A stretch of 64,000 nt of DNA from Piscinibacter aquaticus (GTDB lineage Bacteria; Pseudomonadota; Gammaproteobacteria; Burkholderiales; Burkholderiaceae_C), in contig VOPW01000001.1 in the NCBI GenBank assembly GCA_007994965.1, positions 930,001 through 994,000 on the forward strand. Direction: 5' to 3'. The position numbers and the translations under genes are program-made. Below, piece after piece: positions 33,040-42,164 of this stretch (positions are counted from its first letter, which is position 1; each line of letters begins with the position of its first letter). The notes under the pieces were generated by a model. The model saw only the letters and a list, made by a program, of their open reading frames with translations. It ran no database searches and was not told the DNA's origin.

Positions 33040-33672
33040 CTACTCCTTCGTGCTCACTGCCACCACGCGGCCGCTGCGTGGATCGACCTCGCAGCGGTAG
33101 CTGAACGGGATCAGGTTCATGCCTTGCGCGCGCTCCACCGAGCCCGCGCCGACGAGTTCGACGCGCCCGTTCTCGCCCGGCTGCACGCTGCGCGAATCGG
33201 AGCCGAAGTTGATGCGGCCCACGCGCGGATGCAGCTTCTTCAGCGCCGCCGCTGCGGCACTCTCGCAGGCCTGCGGCGAGACGTTCGTCAGATCCGGATC
33301 GAAGGGCTTCTCGGCCGAGGCGCGCTGCCCGCCCGTCTCGCGAAAGACGACGCCCGAGGTGCTGTCGTTGGCCGCGCTGTACGAGCAGCCGTAGGTGAAC
33401 GAGACGCCTGCCCCGCCCGCCGCACGGTAGCGGCCCTCGCCGCGAATCGCCGTTTCGTCGTCGGCCTGCGGCGTGAGCACGCGCCGCGAAGCGACGAGCT
33501 GCACTTCCTTCGCGTCGCGGCCGCGCATGCGGCGGATGGTCTCGGCCACCTCCTGCTCACAGCGTTCGGTGGCACGGGCGACATCGGCCGCGGAGGGCTG
33601 TGCCTGCGCCGGCAAGCCGACCGACATCGCCCCGGCGGACAGGAGGAAGGCAATCACTGCGCTGCGAACCAT
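33040..33672 (-). CDS. Exported protein of unknown function
   Basis: A 210-residue protein, intact, with a signal peptide (MVRSAVIAFLLSAGAMSVGLPAQA). The mature part has four Cys (TERCEQEV, TYGCSYSA, PQACESA, SYRCEVD) that could form two disulfides. Two repeated halves are suggested: ..GVSFTYGCSYSAANDSTSGVVF and ..LIPFSYRCEVDPRSGRVVAV, both ending in a beta strand containing the Cys. This resembles small periplasmic DUF domains, but I do not recognise the family. It starts MVRSAVIAF at the ATG at 33672. Confidence 0.7.
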   Translation of the reverse strand: MVRSAVIAFLLSAGAMSVGLPAQAQPSAADVARATERCEQEVAETIRRMRGRDAKEVQLVASRRVLTPQADDETAIRGEGRYRAAGGAGVSFTYGCSYSAANDSTSGVVFRETGGQRASAEKPFDPDLTNVSPQACESAAAAALKKLHPRVGRINFGSDSRSVQPGENGRVELVGAGSVERAQGMNLIPFSYRCEVDPRSGRVVAVSTKE

Positions 33673-33812
33673 GGAGGGCTTCCCGATCGAGGTGGAGCCT
33701 CCATTTTGCGCGAGAGGCGCACAGCCGTATCCGCTCACGGCGGGCTGCATCGGCAATGCGCATTCCCGGGCGACCCCAGGCGGCGCAAGGCTCTGCCGCG
33801 CACATCCACCGC

Positions 33813-33847
33813 TTGTGCACAGGGTTCTCCACTGCCACTGTGGACAA
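33813..33847. other. Two DnaA-box-like nonamers
   Basis: TTGTGCACA (33813-33821) and TGTGGACAA (33839-33847; reverse TTGTCCACA) match the TTATCCACA consensus at 7 of 9 and 8 of 9 bases. They lie in the 207-base gap between two exported-protein genes. Two weak boxes are not an origin. Confidence 0.25.
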
Positions 33848-33867
33848 GCGGGACTCCACTTCTTCCC

Positions 33868-33873
33868 TAGACT
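33868..33873 (+). promoter_or_regulatory. Possible -10 box of the SUMF1-domain gene
   Basis: TAGACT sits six bases before the ATG at 33880. TGGACA at 33841-33846 could be a -35 element, but the spacing (21 bp) is long. Confidence 0.25.
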
Positions 33874-33879
33874 GAGGCC

Positions 33880-34636
33880 ATGAAGTCCGTGCTTTCCCTC
33901 TTGAGCTTGATGCTGGTCAGCCACTGGCGCTTGCCGCCGACGCTGGCATCGACTGGCAGCGCGTCGGCGGCTTCGAGATCGCCCGCACCGAGACGACGGT
34001 GGCGCAGTTCGCCCGCTTTGCACAAGCGACCGCAACCGTGACACGCGCCGAGCGCGCGGGCGGAGGCAGGTCTACGAGTCGGGCTGGGTGACCAAGCCCG
34101 GGTGGAACTGGCGATCGCCCTTCGGGCGACCGGCCGGCGGCGGCGAGCCTGCGGTGCATGTCGACTTCGACGAGGCGCAGGCGTTCTGCCGTTGGGCGGG
34201 CGGCCGGCTGCCCACCGACGCCGAGTGGGTGTCGGCGGCCTACACCGAGCAGCGCGAGCGGCCGCAGGCGCCCTTCGAGCGGGGGCGACGCTACGCCTTC
34301 CCGAATGGCGACCGGCCCGACGGCGCACAGTGCCTCGGCGATTGCGGCGGGGTGGCCGAGGCGCGGGCGGTGAAGCACGGCGCCCGGCTCTGGCGCGGCG
34401 CCGGCCACGCGCTGGCCGGCAGCACGCCAGCCGGCGTCAACGGGCTGCACGAGATGGGCGGCAACGCCTGGGAGTGGGTGGACGAGCCGCGCGGCGCCAG
34501 TGGCAACGCGGAGCGCCGAACGCGCGGCGGCTCGTGGTGGTACGGCGCGGCGCAGATGCGCGCCGATCATCTGCAGGGCAAGCCGGCCGACACCACGGTG
34601 GTGTACATCGGCTTTCGCTGCGCGCGCGATCGCTAG
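33880..34636 (+). CDS. Exported SUMF1 (formylglycine-generating-enzyme-fold) protein (two frameshifts)
   Basis: About 250 residues. Signal MKSVLSLLSLMLVS..LALAADA (break near 33922), then GIDWQRVGGFEIARTETTVAQFARFAQAT. A second break lies near 34068, then QVYESGWVTKPGWNWRSPFG. The SUMF1 core follows: AVHVDFDEAQAFCRWAGGRLPTDAEWVSAAY, GVNGLHEMGGNAWEWVDE, RRTRGGSWWYG, VYIGFRCARDR. True formylglycine enzymes need an active-site Cys pair near RGGSW; it is absent here (GGSWWYG). This is therefore a binding or structural member of the fold. The TAG stop overlaps the stop of the convergent gene. Confidence 0.75.
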
Positions 34637-35025
34637 GCTGCGACACCGATCCCGATGCAGCCGAAGTGCCCGTAGTCGGCCGCGATGCGGTCGCCGGGCA
34701 GGATCTGCAGCGGCACCATGCAGGTGCCGCACGACGCGCAATCCGCTGCCCGCAGGCCGACGCCAAGCGCCGACAGTGCATTCTTCGCACGAGTAGTGCA
34801 GCGCGCCGCAGGGCCGAGGGCAAAGCGGCCACAGCAGGCGTCGTCGGCGATCAGCCGGGCCGCGCCCGCGCGGGTGAACTCCGCAGAGCGCGAATCCGGC
34901 AGTTCGAAAGCCGGGTACCGTGAAGCCACGGCCTCCAGCACCTGATCGGCACCGTACGGCGCAGCGCGAGGCGGCAGGGGTTCATCGCTGCTGCTGCGAT
35001 CCGACCGGGCTTGGACAAGCGGCGT
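34633..35025 (-). CDS. Possible Cys-rich small protein (start uncertain)
   Basis: An open frame ends at 34633 with GIGVAA. It has a high G/C third-base pattern and Cys pairs (DDACCGRF, ADCASCGTCMVPLQILPGD) suggesting metal binding. A second frame between about 34770 and 34810 reads LHYSCEEC, so a frameshift may hide another CxxC pair. The formal ATG at 35052 lies inside the tRNA-Asn terminator and is unlikely, so the 5' limit given here is approximate. No family recognised. Confidence 0.35.
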   Translation of the reverse strand, partial: TPLVQARSDRSSSDEPLPPRAAPYGADQVLEAVASRYPAFELPDSRSAEFTRAGAARLIADDACCGRFALGPAARCTTRAKNALSALGVGLRAADCASCGTCMVPLQILPGDRIAADYGHFGCIGIGVAA

Positions 35026-35030
35026 GGCCA

Positions 35031-35063
35031 AAGAAAAGGGGCCCGCCATCACTGACGGGCCCC
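35031..35063 (-). terminator. Intrinsic terminator of tRNA-Asn
   Basis: Reading leftward, GGGGCCCG (35063-35056) pairs with CGGGCCCC (35045-35038) around a 10-base loop and is followed by TTTTCTT (35037-35031). It lies 11 bases past the tRNA 3' end. Confidence 0.85.
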
Positions 35064-35074
35064 TTCGATTTCTG

Positions 35075-35150
35075 TGGCTCCCCGACCTGGGCTCGAACCA
35101 GGGACCTACGGATTAACAGTCCGGCGCTCTACCGACTGAGCTATCGAGGA
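35075..35150 (-). tRNA. tRNA-Asn (anticodon GTT)
   Basis: Read leftward: acceptor TCCTCGA with TCGGGGA, D-arm AGCTCAGTCGGTAGAGC, anticodon stem-loop CGGACTGTTAATCCG giving anticodon GTT, T-arm CCTGGTTCGAGCCCAGG, and an encoded CCA end. Complete cloverleaf, class I. Confidence 0.97.
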
Positions 35151-35184
35151 ACAGAGCCTCGCATTATAGCCAGTTTTGGGCTGC

Positions 35185-37365
35185 TCAGAGATCGGCCTGC
35201 ACCGACAGGCGCAGCGTGCGTGGCGCGAGCGGGAACAAGTACGCATGACCGAACTGGTAGGGCGACTCGCGCCAGGCACGGCGGTCGGCCACGTTGTCCA
35301 CGCCGGCGCGCCACGTGAGTGCCGTACCGCTCCAGCGCGTGTCGTAACGCGCGGCGGGTCGATGCGGCTCCAGCCGCCGATCTGCGCACTGTTGTCGGGC
35401 AGCACCGGCGAGCGCTCTCCGCCACCAGGGCGCCTTGCAGCGTCAGGCCGGGCAGGGCGGCGAGGCGGTGATCGGCCTGCAGCTTCAGCGTGCGCGCCGG
35501 CACGTTGGTCGGCTCCTTGCCATCGATCGCCGGATTCGCCGAGCCTTCCACGCGCGCATGCAGCCACTGCGCGCCGGCGCGCAGCGTCCAGGCGTCGAGC
35601 TTCAGCGCAAGACCGGCCTCCAGGCCGCGGTGGCGCTGTTCGCCGTCGGGGCGGCGCACACAGGTGTCGTCGGCGTCGCAGGTGCCGAGGTCGCCGAGGC
35701 GCGGCCGGCGGATGTCGAACAGCGCGGCGTTCCAGTCGACGAGATCTGTGGTGCCACGCGCGCCGACCTCGACCTGCCGGCTGGTCTGCGTGAAGGCTTC
35801 GCCGGCGTTGCTGTAGCGCCGCCGGTTCGGCGTCACGTCCGACTCCACGCCGCGGCCCCAACTGACATAGACCAGTTGCCCTGGCGCCCAGGCGTGGCTG
35901 GCGGCCACGAAGGGCGTGGTGAATGACTGCGCGTAGTCGGTCGGGCGCGGGTCGGACGGATCGTTGCGCACGCTCTCGCGTTGCAGCCGGGTGTGGCGCA
36001 CGCCCAGCCACAGCGTGTTGCGCGCGTCGAGGCGGATCGCATCGCGCAGGCTCAGCTCCGTCGAGCGTTCGTCGCGGTCGGTGTTGAAGTCGTTCGGCGC
36101 CGGGTTGGCCGGCAGGTCGGTGATGCTGCCGTCGACGTTGCCGGTGCCGCTGTAGGCAAAGGTCTGCAGTCCGAAGCGGTTCTTCACGCGGCTGTGCAGC
36201 ACGCCGGTCGAAATCAGGTGCTCGATGCCGCCGATGCGCAGCGTGCCACTGAGCGTGAGGTCCAGCGCATCGGTGCGGCGGCGTTCGTTGTCGCTGCGGA
36301 AGTCGTAGAGGTCGAAGGTGCCGTTCGGGCAGTAGCGATCCGGGTAGTAGGTGCCGTTCGGCGCGGGTTCCGGATCGAAGCAGCCGAACGGAAAGGCGAT
36401 GCGGTCGTCGCTGCTCAGCCGCTGCGTGGCCGCATGCGCCACGAACTTCCAGCCGTCGGCCAGCTTCTGCTGCCAGCGCAGCGAGGCCGTGTTGCCTTCG
36501 AGCACCACCGGCAGCGCCCAGGCCTGGTTGTTCAGGTTGATGCGCGGATCGACCGGGGCCGGCACGTTGCCGCCGAGCAGGCTGAAGCCCGGCACGCTGG
36601 GCTGCGACCGGCGGCTGTGCTCGATCTCGGCCTCGATCAGCGTGTCGGGGTTCAGCCGCCAGTCGGCCGCCACGGCGAAGAGATGCCGTTCGCCCTTGGC
36701 GCTGCGCACCTTCGGGTCGATCGTCGCCGCGGCGGCATTCACGCGCACGCCGAAGGCCTCGCCCGCCCCGAAACGCTGGTTGAGATCGACCGCGCCCGTC
36801 ACCGTGGCCGACTCGCGCCACTCCAGCGAAGCGCGGCGGATCGGCACGTCGCTCGGCCGCTTGACGACGAAGTTCACCAGCCCGCCCGGCGCGCTGGTGC
36901 CGGCCTGCATCCCGCTGGTGCCCTTGAGCACCTCCACCTGCGCCTTGTTGTCGAGCGCGATCGAGGTCTCCGCATTGATCGGCAGGCCGTCGCGGCGGTA
37001 GTTGAAGCGGTTGTCGATGACGAATCCGCGCACCGTCAGGTAGTCCCAGTAGCCCTCGGTGTTGTAGGCGTCGCTGATCGCGGCATCGAACGAGACGAGG
37101 TCGAAAGGCGCTGCGCGCCACGATCGCGGGCCTGCTCGGTGCCGAAGACCGTGGCCTGGATCGGCGTCAGCGACAGCGGGATGTCGCCCCAGCCGGCGAC
37201 GCTGGCCACCGGCGCGGTGCGGCCCTGCACGACGACGGGCGCGAGCTGCGATTCGGCGGGAGCCGGAGCGGTCTGCGCCTGCGCGGCGCTGAACGCGAGC
37301 GTGATCGCCAGCGCGAGCGGAGTTCGAGAAACGAAGTGACGGTGGTGGCGGTGAACGGATGCCAT
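35185..37365 (-). CDS. TonB-dependent outer-membrane receptor, probable thiamine-compound transporter (frameshifts)
   Basis: About 725 residues. Signal peptide ends at FSAAQAQ. The plug starts PLSLTPIQATVFGTEQARDRGAQRLSD and continues in the next frame with NTEGYWDYLTVRGFVIDNRFNYRRDGLPI and VEVLKGTSGMQAGTSAPGGLVNFVVKRP, classical plug motifs. The barrel follows (WALPVVLEGNTASLRWQQ, LWLGVRHTRLQRES, DVTPNRRRYSNAGEAFTQTSRQVEVG). The end shifts frame near 35415 and reads to TLRLSVQADL. By sequence alone it resembles siderophore receptors. The TPP riboswitch directly upstream argues for uptake of thiamine or a precursor, as proposed for riboswitch-controlled TonB receptors in other proteobacteria. 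Breaks near 37100 and 35415. Confidence 0.88.
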
Positions 37366-37433
37366 CTGGTTCCTTGACAGGTCGATGGCAGGTCGGCGGG
37401 CCGAGCCGCCGCAGAACGCGGCGCTTCGACCAT

Positions 37434-37517
37434 GCTTCCCTGCGCGAGGATTACCTCAATCAGGTTCGAAGGGACTCTCTCAGTCGGCCGCCTCTGTCGA
37501 AGCGGACAACACCCTAG
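37434..37517 (-). promoter_or_regulatory. TPP (THI-box) riboswitch
   Basis: Read leftward from 37517 the leader shows the conserved aptamer elements in order: CTAGGGTG, CTGAGAGAG, TCCCTTCGAACCTGAT, GAGGTAAT and CGCAGGGAAGC. These are the P2/P4 core boxes of the TPP aptamer (CTGAGA and ACCTGAT..GGTAATxC..CG.AGGGAA). It lies about 70 bases upstream of the TonB receptor ATG. A following hairpin CGCCGC/GCGGCG (near 37407-37424) may form the expression platform, probably blocking translation, as no T-run terminator is present. Confidence 0.93.
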
Positions 37518-37555
37518 CGGATGCCGTGCGGTTGCACAGCGGGCCGGATTATCGG

Positions 37556-37588
37556 CCAAAAGCAAAGGCCCGCCGGAGGCGGGCCTTG
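37556..37588 (-). terminator. Intrinsic terminator of the ferredoxin-NADP reductase gene
   Basis: Reading leftward, AAGGCCCGCC (37587-37578) pairs with GGCGGGCCTT (37574-37565) around TCC and is followed by TGCTTTT. It lies 24 bases past the reductase stop and before the riboswitch promoter. Confidence 0.88.
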
Positions 37589-37610
37589 CGGTCGATGGGG
37601 CCCGGTGGCC

Positions 37611-38711
37611 TCAATCGAAGGTCGGCGTCTCCACGCCCAGCACCTTGTGCAGCTTCGGGCTGGTGGTGGTGTACTGCAGGTGGATGCGCTTCTCCGGGAA
37701 GATGTACGGCGCGGCCGCAAACGCCGCCAGCGCCGCCTCGTGGAAGCCCGAGAGGATCAGCTTCTTCTTGCCCGGGTAGGTGTTCACGTCGCCCACCGCG
37801 AAGATGCCCGGCGTGCTCGTCTCGAACTTCTCGGTATCGACGACGATCTGCTTGCGCTCGATGTTCAGGCCCCACTCGGCGATCGGGCCGAGCTTGGGGC
37901 TCAGGCCGAAGAAGATGAGCAGCATGTCCATCGGCACCACGCGCGTGACGCCGTCGCCACCGGTGACCTTCACGCCGGTCATGCGGCCGTCGCGTTCCTC
38001 GATGCCGGTGATCTGGCCGACGATGAACTGCATCTCGTAGGCCTCGCACAGCTCACGCATCTTCGCCACGCTGGCCGGTGCGGCACGGAAGCCGTCGCGG
38101 CGGTGGATCAGGATGACGCTCTCCGCCTTGTTCGGGCCGTCCTGCACGAAGTTCAGCGTCCAGTCGAGCGCCGAATCACCGCCGCCGACGATCACCGTGT
38201 TCTTGCCGGCAAACTGCGCCGGGTTCTTCACGCGGTAGAAGACCTGCTTGTCGTCGTAGGCCTCGATGCCGTCGACCTTCAGCGTGCGCGGCTGGAACGA
38301 GCCCACGCCGCCGGCGATGAAGATCGTCTTGGTCAGGAAGCGTGTGCCCTTGCTGGTCTCGACGTAGAAGCGGCCGTCGTCCTGCTTCTGCACCACGGTC
38401 ACTTCCTGGCCGTAGTGATGCGTCGCGCCGAAGGGCTCGATCTGCTTGAGCAGGTTGTCGGTGAGTTCCTTGCCGGTGCACACCGGCACGGCCGGGATGT
38501 CGTAGATCGGCTTGTCGGGGTACAGCTCGATGCACTGGCCGCCGGGGTAGGGCAGCGAGTCGATGATGTGCGCCTTGATCTCGAGGAGGCCGAGCTCGAA
38601 GACCTGGAACAGGCCCACCGGGCCGGCTCCGACGATCACCGCATCGGTCTCGATCGGGCCTTCGTGAGCACCGGCGGTGCGAGCCACTTCGTCGTTCAAC
38701 TTCGGTTCCAT
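37611..38711 (-). CDS. Ferredoxin-NADP+ reductase, thioredoxin-reductase-like type
   Basis: A 366-residue FAD protein, intact. FAD-binding GAGPVG in [19 protein letters not shown], then [28 protein letters not shown]-binding [25 protein letters not shown], and the second FAD motif [17 protein letters not shown]. It lacks the redox CxxC of thioredoxin reductase, as expected for the YumC-type FNR. Directly follows fdxA on the same strand (31 bases), so it can reduce that ferredoxin from NADPH, possibly for the siroheme sulfite reductase upstream in the same gene run. Confidence 0.93.
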   Translation of the reverse strand: MEPKLNDEVARTAGAHEGPIETDAVIVGAGPVGLFQVFELGLLEIKAHIIDSLPYPGGQCIELYPDKPIYDIPAVPVCTGKELTDNLLKQIEPFGATHHYGQEVTVVQKQDDGRFYVETSKGTRFLTKTIFIAGGVGSFQPRTLKVDGIEAYDDKQVFYRVKNPAQFAGKNTVIVGGGDSALDWTLNFVQDGPNKAESVILIHRRDGFRAAPASVAKMRELCEAYEMQFIVGQITGIEERDGRMTGVKVTGGDGVTRVVPMDMLLIFFGLSPKLGPIAEWGLNIERKQIVVDTEKFETSTPGIFAVGDVNTYPGKKKLILSGFHEAALAAFAAAPYIFPEKRIHLQYTTTSPKLHKVLGVETPTFD

Positions 38712-38742
38712 GCTGTGGGCGGCCCGGCGGGCCGCATTGCGG

Positions 38743-39064
38743 TTACTTGATCAGCTGATCGAGCTTGCCCGTGCGGTCCTTCCACTCCTCGGCGTCGGGC
38801 AGCGGCGACTTGCGCTTGGTGATGCTGGGCCACTTCTTGGCGGTCGGCATTCAGCTTGATCATGTGTTGCTGATTGCCGGGCACGTCCTCCTCGGGGACG
38901 ATGGCGTTCACCGGGCACTCGGGGATGCAGACGGCGCAGTCGATGCACTCGTCGGGGTCGATGGTCAGGAAGTTCGGGCCTTCGCGGAAGCAGTCGACCG
39001 GACACACGTCGACGCAGTCGGTGTACTTGCAGCGGATGCAGGATTCGAGAACGACGTGGGTCAT
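38743..39064 (-). CDS. fdxA: 7Fe ferredoxin FdxA (frameshift)
   Basis: About 106 residues. [25 protein letters not shown] carries the 3Fe-4S site and [16 protein letters not shown] the 4Fe-4S site, the FdxA arrangement. It ends [26 protein letters not shown], in another frame after a break near 38850: GACCGCCAAG lacks two bases relative to the family reading D-R-A-K (GACCGCGCCAAG). The loss of a CG/GC pair in a CGCG context parallels the first ftsK break. Electron carrier; partner of the downstream FNR. Confidence 0.93.
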
Positions 39065-39121
39065 GGAATTTCGACTCTTGGCGGGTGGGAATGCGGCCGG
39101 ATGCCGGGCAGACCCGCGATT

Positions 39122-39887
39122 TTAGGCGCTCAGGGTTTCCGCTTGTTCTTGACCGGTCTCAAGCCGCACGGTTTCCGTGCGTCGGCGCGACACCGGTGCC
39201 ACCGCCGCGGCTCCGGCGCCGACCGTCACCACCGTCGGCCGGCCGGCGTGCAGCACGCTGGCGCGGCCCAGCGTGGCCACGGTGTGGCTGCTGGCCAGCG
39301 CATCCGGCCAGCCGGCCCGCGACACCACGCTGACCGGCGCATCGGCCGCCCAGCCCGCCTCGCGCAGCCGGCGCGCCAGCGCGCCCAGCTGCTTGCCAGC
39401 CATGTAGAACACCTCGGTGTCGGCGCTGTGGCCGCCCTGCAGCGCGCCTTCGCGCGTCATCGCGGTGGTCAACGCCACGCTGCGGCCGTTGCCGCGGCGG
39501 GTCAAGGGCCGCTTCGTGTCGGCGGCAGCGGCCAGCGCGGCGGTCACGCCGGGCACAACCTCACTGTCGATGCCAGCCTCGTCCAGCGCCTGCAACTCTT
39601 CCTCGAGCCGGCCGAAGACGCTCGGGTCACCGCCCTTCAGGCGCACGACCAGCGCCGACTCGCGCGCATGGCGCACCAGCAGCGCATTGATCGTCGCGGC
39701 CCGTGCTGTCGGCGAAGCCGCGCTTGCCCACGTGCACCCAGTTTGCCCGGGGGGCGAGCTCGCGCAGCGCCGGGTCGGTCAGCGCATCGAACAGCACCGC
39801 GTCGGCCTGCGCCAGCAGCCGCGCGCCGCGCAGCGTGATCAGGTCGGCCGAACCGGGCCCGGCACCGACGAAGGCGACACGTCCCAT
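39122..39887 (-). CDS. cobA: Uroporphyrinogen-III C-methyltransferase CobA/SumT (frameshift)
   Basis: SAM-dependent enzyme making precorrin-2 for siroheme, the cofactor of the sulfite reductase in this cluster. About 256 residues. MGRVAFVGAGPGSADLITLRGARLL, VLFDALTDPALRE, then after a break near 39697 ALVVRLKGGDPSVFGRLEEE, VVPGVTAALAAAA, LTRRGNGRSVALTT and MAGKQLGALARRL. The break (GGCCGCGACG) fits loss of two bases from GGCCAGGCGACG, restoring the usual Q-A-T-I-N-A-L-L. Two-base gap to the cysN stop; last gene of the overlapping cys run. No precorrin-2 dehydrogenase/ferrochelatase is nearby. Confidence 0.9.
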
Positions 39888-39889
39888 GG

Positions 39890-41205
39890 TCAGGCCGCCG
39901 CGCGCACCAGCAGTGCGCCGCTGGTGCGGTTGCTGGCCGGGTCGACGACGATCAGCGCACCGCCCACCCGGTTGGTCTCGTAGCTCTCCACCGGCAGCGG
40001 CTGCTGCACCTCCACCGTCACGTGGCCGATTTCGTTGACGGCCAGCTCGTGGGCGTCGGTTTCCTGCAGCGTGTGGATGTCGAGCCGGTGCTCGATGGCG
40101 CTGATGCGCGCCTGCACCCAGCGGTTGCCGTGGCGCACCCAGTACTTGCGGCCGACCACGGCGGGTTCGGTGTCCAGCCGGGCCAGCGTGGCATTGAAGC
40201 GCTGTGAGGCCTGCACGGTCTGCGGCGTGGCGATCCAGTCGCCGCGCGAGACGTCGAGCTGGCGATCCAGCACGATGCCGGCCGATTGGCCCGCGGCCAC
40301 TTCGTCGACCACCGCGCCGGCCGGGCGCACTTCGGCCACGGTGGCCGTCTCGCCGCTCGGAAAGAGCTGCACCGCATCGCCGGCCTTCACGCGGCCGTGG
40401 GCCACACGGCCCCACAGCGTGCGCGCGGCTGGTTGCCGGTGCCTTCGCCTTCGCGGGCCACGTACTGCACCGGCACGAGCAGATCGCCGTCCTTGCGCTC
40501 CTGCGCGGTGGGCAGGCTCTCCAGCACCTGCAGCAGCGAGGGGCCGTCGTACCAGCTCGCGGCCAGCGGCTGCGTCACGTTGTCGCCACGCAGCGCCGAC
40601 ACCGGCACGATGGCGGCCACGCGGATGCCAGCCGCTTCGGCGAAGCCGAGCAGCGCGTCGTGCACGGCCCCGTAGGCCTGCGCCGGATCGGCCACCGCAT
40701 CGAGCTTGTTGACGGCGAAGACGATGCTCGGCACGCGCAGCAGGTGGGCCAGCAGCGCATGGCGACGAGTTTGAGGAAGCAGATCGACGCGTCGATCTGC
40801 AGGCGGCAGCAGCTCGTTGTTCGCCTTGGCCGTATCGAGCTTGGTGATGTCCACCAGCACCACGGCGGCATCGCTGCCCGCCGCGGCGGTGACCATGTTG
40901 CGGGTGTACTGCTCGTGGCCCGGCGCGTCGGCGATGATGAACTTGCGTGCCTTGGTGGCGAAGTAGCGGTAGGCGACGTCGATCGTGATGCCCTGTTCGC
41001 GCTCGGCTTCCAGCCCGTCGGTGAGCAGGCTGAGATCGATCGGCGCGCCGGCGGCCTTCTTCTCCAGCGTGTCGAGCTGGTCGGCGAGGATCGCGCGGCT
41101 GTCGAACAGCAGCCGGCCGATCAGCGTGCTCTTGCCGTCGTCGACGCTGCCGGCGGTGAGGAAGCGCAGCGCGCGGTGATCCTTCGGGGTGGTCGCGGCA
41201 GTCAT
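39890..41205 (-). CDS. cysN: Sulfate adenylyltransferase subunit 1 (GTPase) CysN (frameshift)
   Basis: Regulatory GTPase of ATP sulfurylase, about 438 residues. G1 TAGSVDDGKSTLIGRLLFD, G2/switch GITIDVAYRYF, G3 DAPGHEQYT, G4 AVNKLDAV. The C-terminal beta-barrels follow: RGDWIATP, RRLDTEP-like region, ALIVVDPASNRTSGALLV. A break near 40430 (CGCGCACG) is bridged to LWGRVAHGRVKAGD. Between G3 and G4 there is a local stretch ELLPPADRRVDLLPQTRRHA with an embedded 22-bp palindrome. Starts one base into the cysD stop (ATGA). Partner of CysD; makes APS from sulfate. Confidence 0.92.
40779..40800. repeat. Perfect 22-bp palindrome inside cysN
   Basis: GCAGATCGACG (40779-40789) is the exact reverse complement of CGTCGATCTGC (40790-40800), with no spacer. 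It encodes the residues PADRRVDLL in the loop before QTRRHALLAHLLR, a variable-length region of CysN. Confidence 0.6.
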
Positions 41206-42164
41206 CAGAAATACCCTTCCTTCTTGCGGCGCTCCATCGAGGCATCCGAGGTGCGGTCGTCCATGCGTGTGGCGCCGCGCTCGCTGACCGTCACCTTCAG
41301 CGTCTCGGCGACGATGTCGGTGGCGGTGGCGGCATCGCTTTCCACCGGGCAGGTGCAGGTCATGTCGCCCACGGTGCGGAAGCGCACCTGCGCGGTCTCC
41401 ACCGTTTCGCCGGCCTCTGGCGGGGTCACGTCGGTCAGCGGCACCAGCAGGCCCTTGCGGCGGATCACCTCACGATCGTGCGCGTAGTACAGGTTCGGCA
41501 GCGGGATGTTCTCGCGGGCGATGTACAGCCACACGTCGAGCTCGGTCCAGTTGCTGATCGGGAAGGCGCGCATGTGCTCGCCGGGGCGGATGCGCGTGTT
41601 GAACAGCGTCCACAGCTCCGGGCGCTGCTCCTTGGGCTGCCACTGACCGAAGCTGTCACGGTGGCTGAAGATGCGCTCCTTGGCGCGCGCCTTTTCCTCG
41701 TCACGCCGCGCGCCGCCGAGCAGCACGTCGAAGCGGTGCTCCTCGATGGCTTCGAGCAGCGTCACCGTCTGGTGGCCGTTGCGCGATTCGAGCGGGTGCG
41801 CCGGGCGCACCGTGCCGCGCTTGATGGAATCCTCCAGGTGGCCGACGACCGGGCGCTCGCCCATCTCGGCCACGCGGCGGTCGCGGAACTCGATCACCTC
41901 GGGGAAGTTGTGGCCGGTGTCCACGTGCAGCAGCGGGAAGGGCAGCTTGCCCTTGTAGCTGCCGTCGGCCCGGCGGCTCTTGAAGGCCTTCTCGGCCAGG
42001 CGCAGCACCACGCACGAATCCTTGCCACCGGAGAACAGCAGCGCCGGGCGCTCGAAGGCAGCGGCAGTCTCGCGCAGGATGAAGATCGCCTCCTCCTCCA
42101 GCCAGTCGAGGTGGGTGTGGTCCAGCTCGGGCAGCAGCTGGTCGATGCTCGTTCGCGCATTCAT
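41205..42164 (-). CDS. cysD: Sulfate adenylyltransferase subunit 2 CysD
   Basis: Catalytic subunit of ATP sulfurylase, 319 residues, intact. PP-loop ALLFSGGKDSCVVLRLAEKAF, PLLHVDTGHNFPEVIEFRD, LLGGARRDEEKARAKERIFSHRD, RPELWTLFNTRIRPGEHMR, and NWTELDVWLYIARENIPLPNLYY, all CysD hallmarks. It overlaps cysH by four bases upstream and cysN by one base downstream, so translation is probably coupled through the series. Confidence 0.96.
   Translation of the reverse strand: MNARTSIDQLLPELDHTHLDWLEEEAIFILRETAAAFERPALLFSGGKDSCVVLRLAEKAFKSRRADGSYKGKLPFPLLHVDTGHNFPEVIEFRDRRVAEMGERPVVGHLEDSIKRGTVRPAHPLESRNGHQTVTLLEAIEEHRFDVLLGGARRDEEKARAKERIFSHRDSFGQWQPKEQRPELWTLFNTRIRPGEHMRAFPISNWTELDVWLYIARENIPLPNLYYAHDREVIRRKGLLVPLTDVTPPEAGETVETAQVRFRTVGDMTCTCPVESDAATATDIVAETLKVTVSERGATRMDDRTSDASMERRKKEGYF

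Noticed and set aside
33806..33850. DnaA-box-like nonamers as a replication origin.
   Set aside because: Only two imperfect boxes, no AT-rich unwinding region, no dnaA or dnaN gene nearby.
35106..35160. Open frame extending the TonB receptor C-terminus through the tRNA-Asn region.
   Set aside because: It exists only because of an uncorrected frame break near 35415; the corrected frame ends at 35185.
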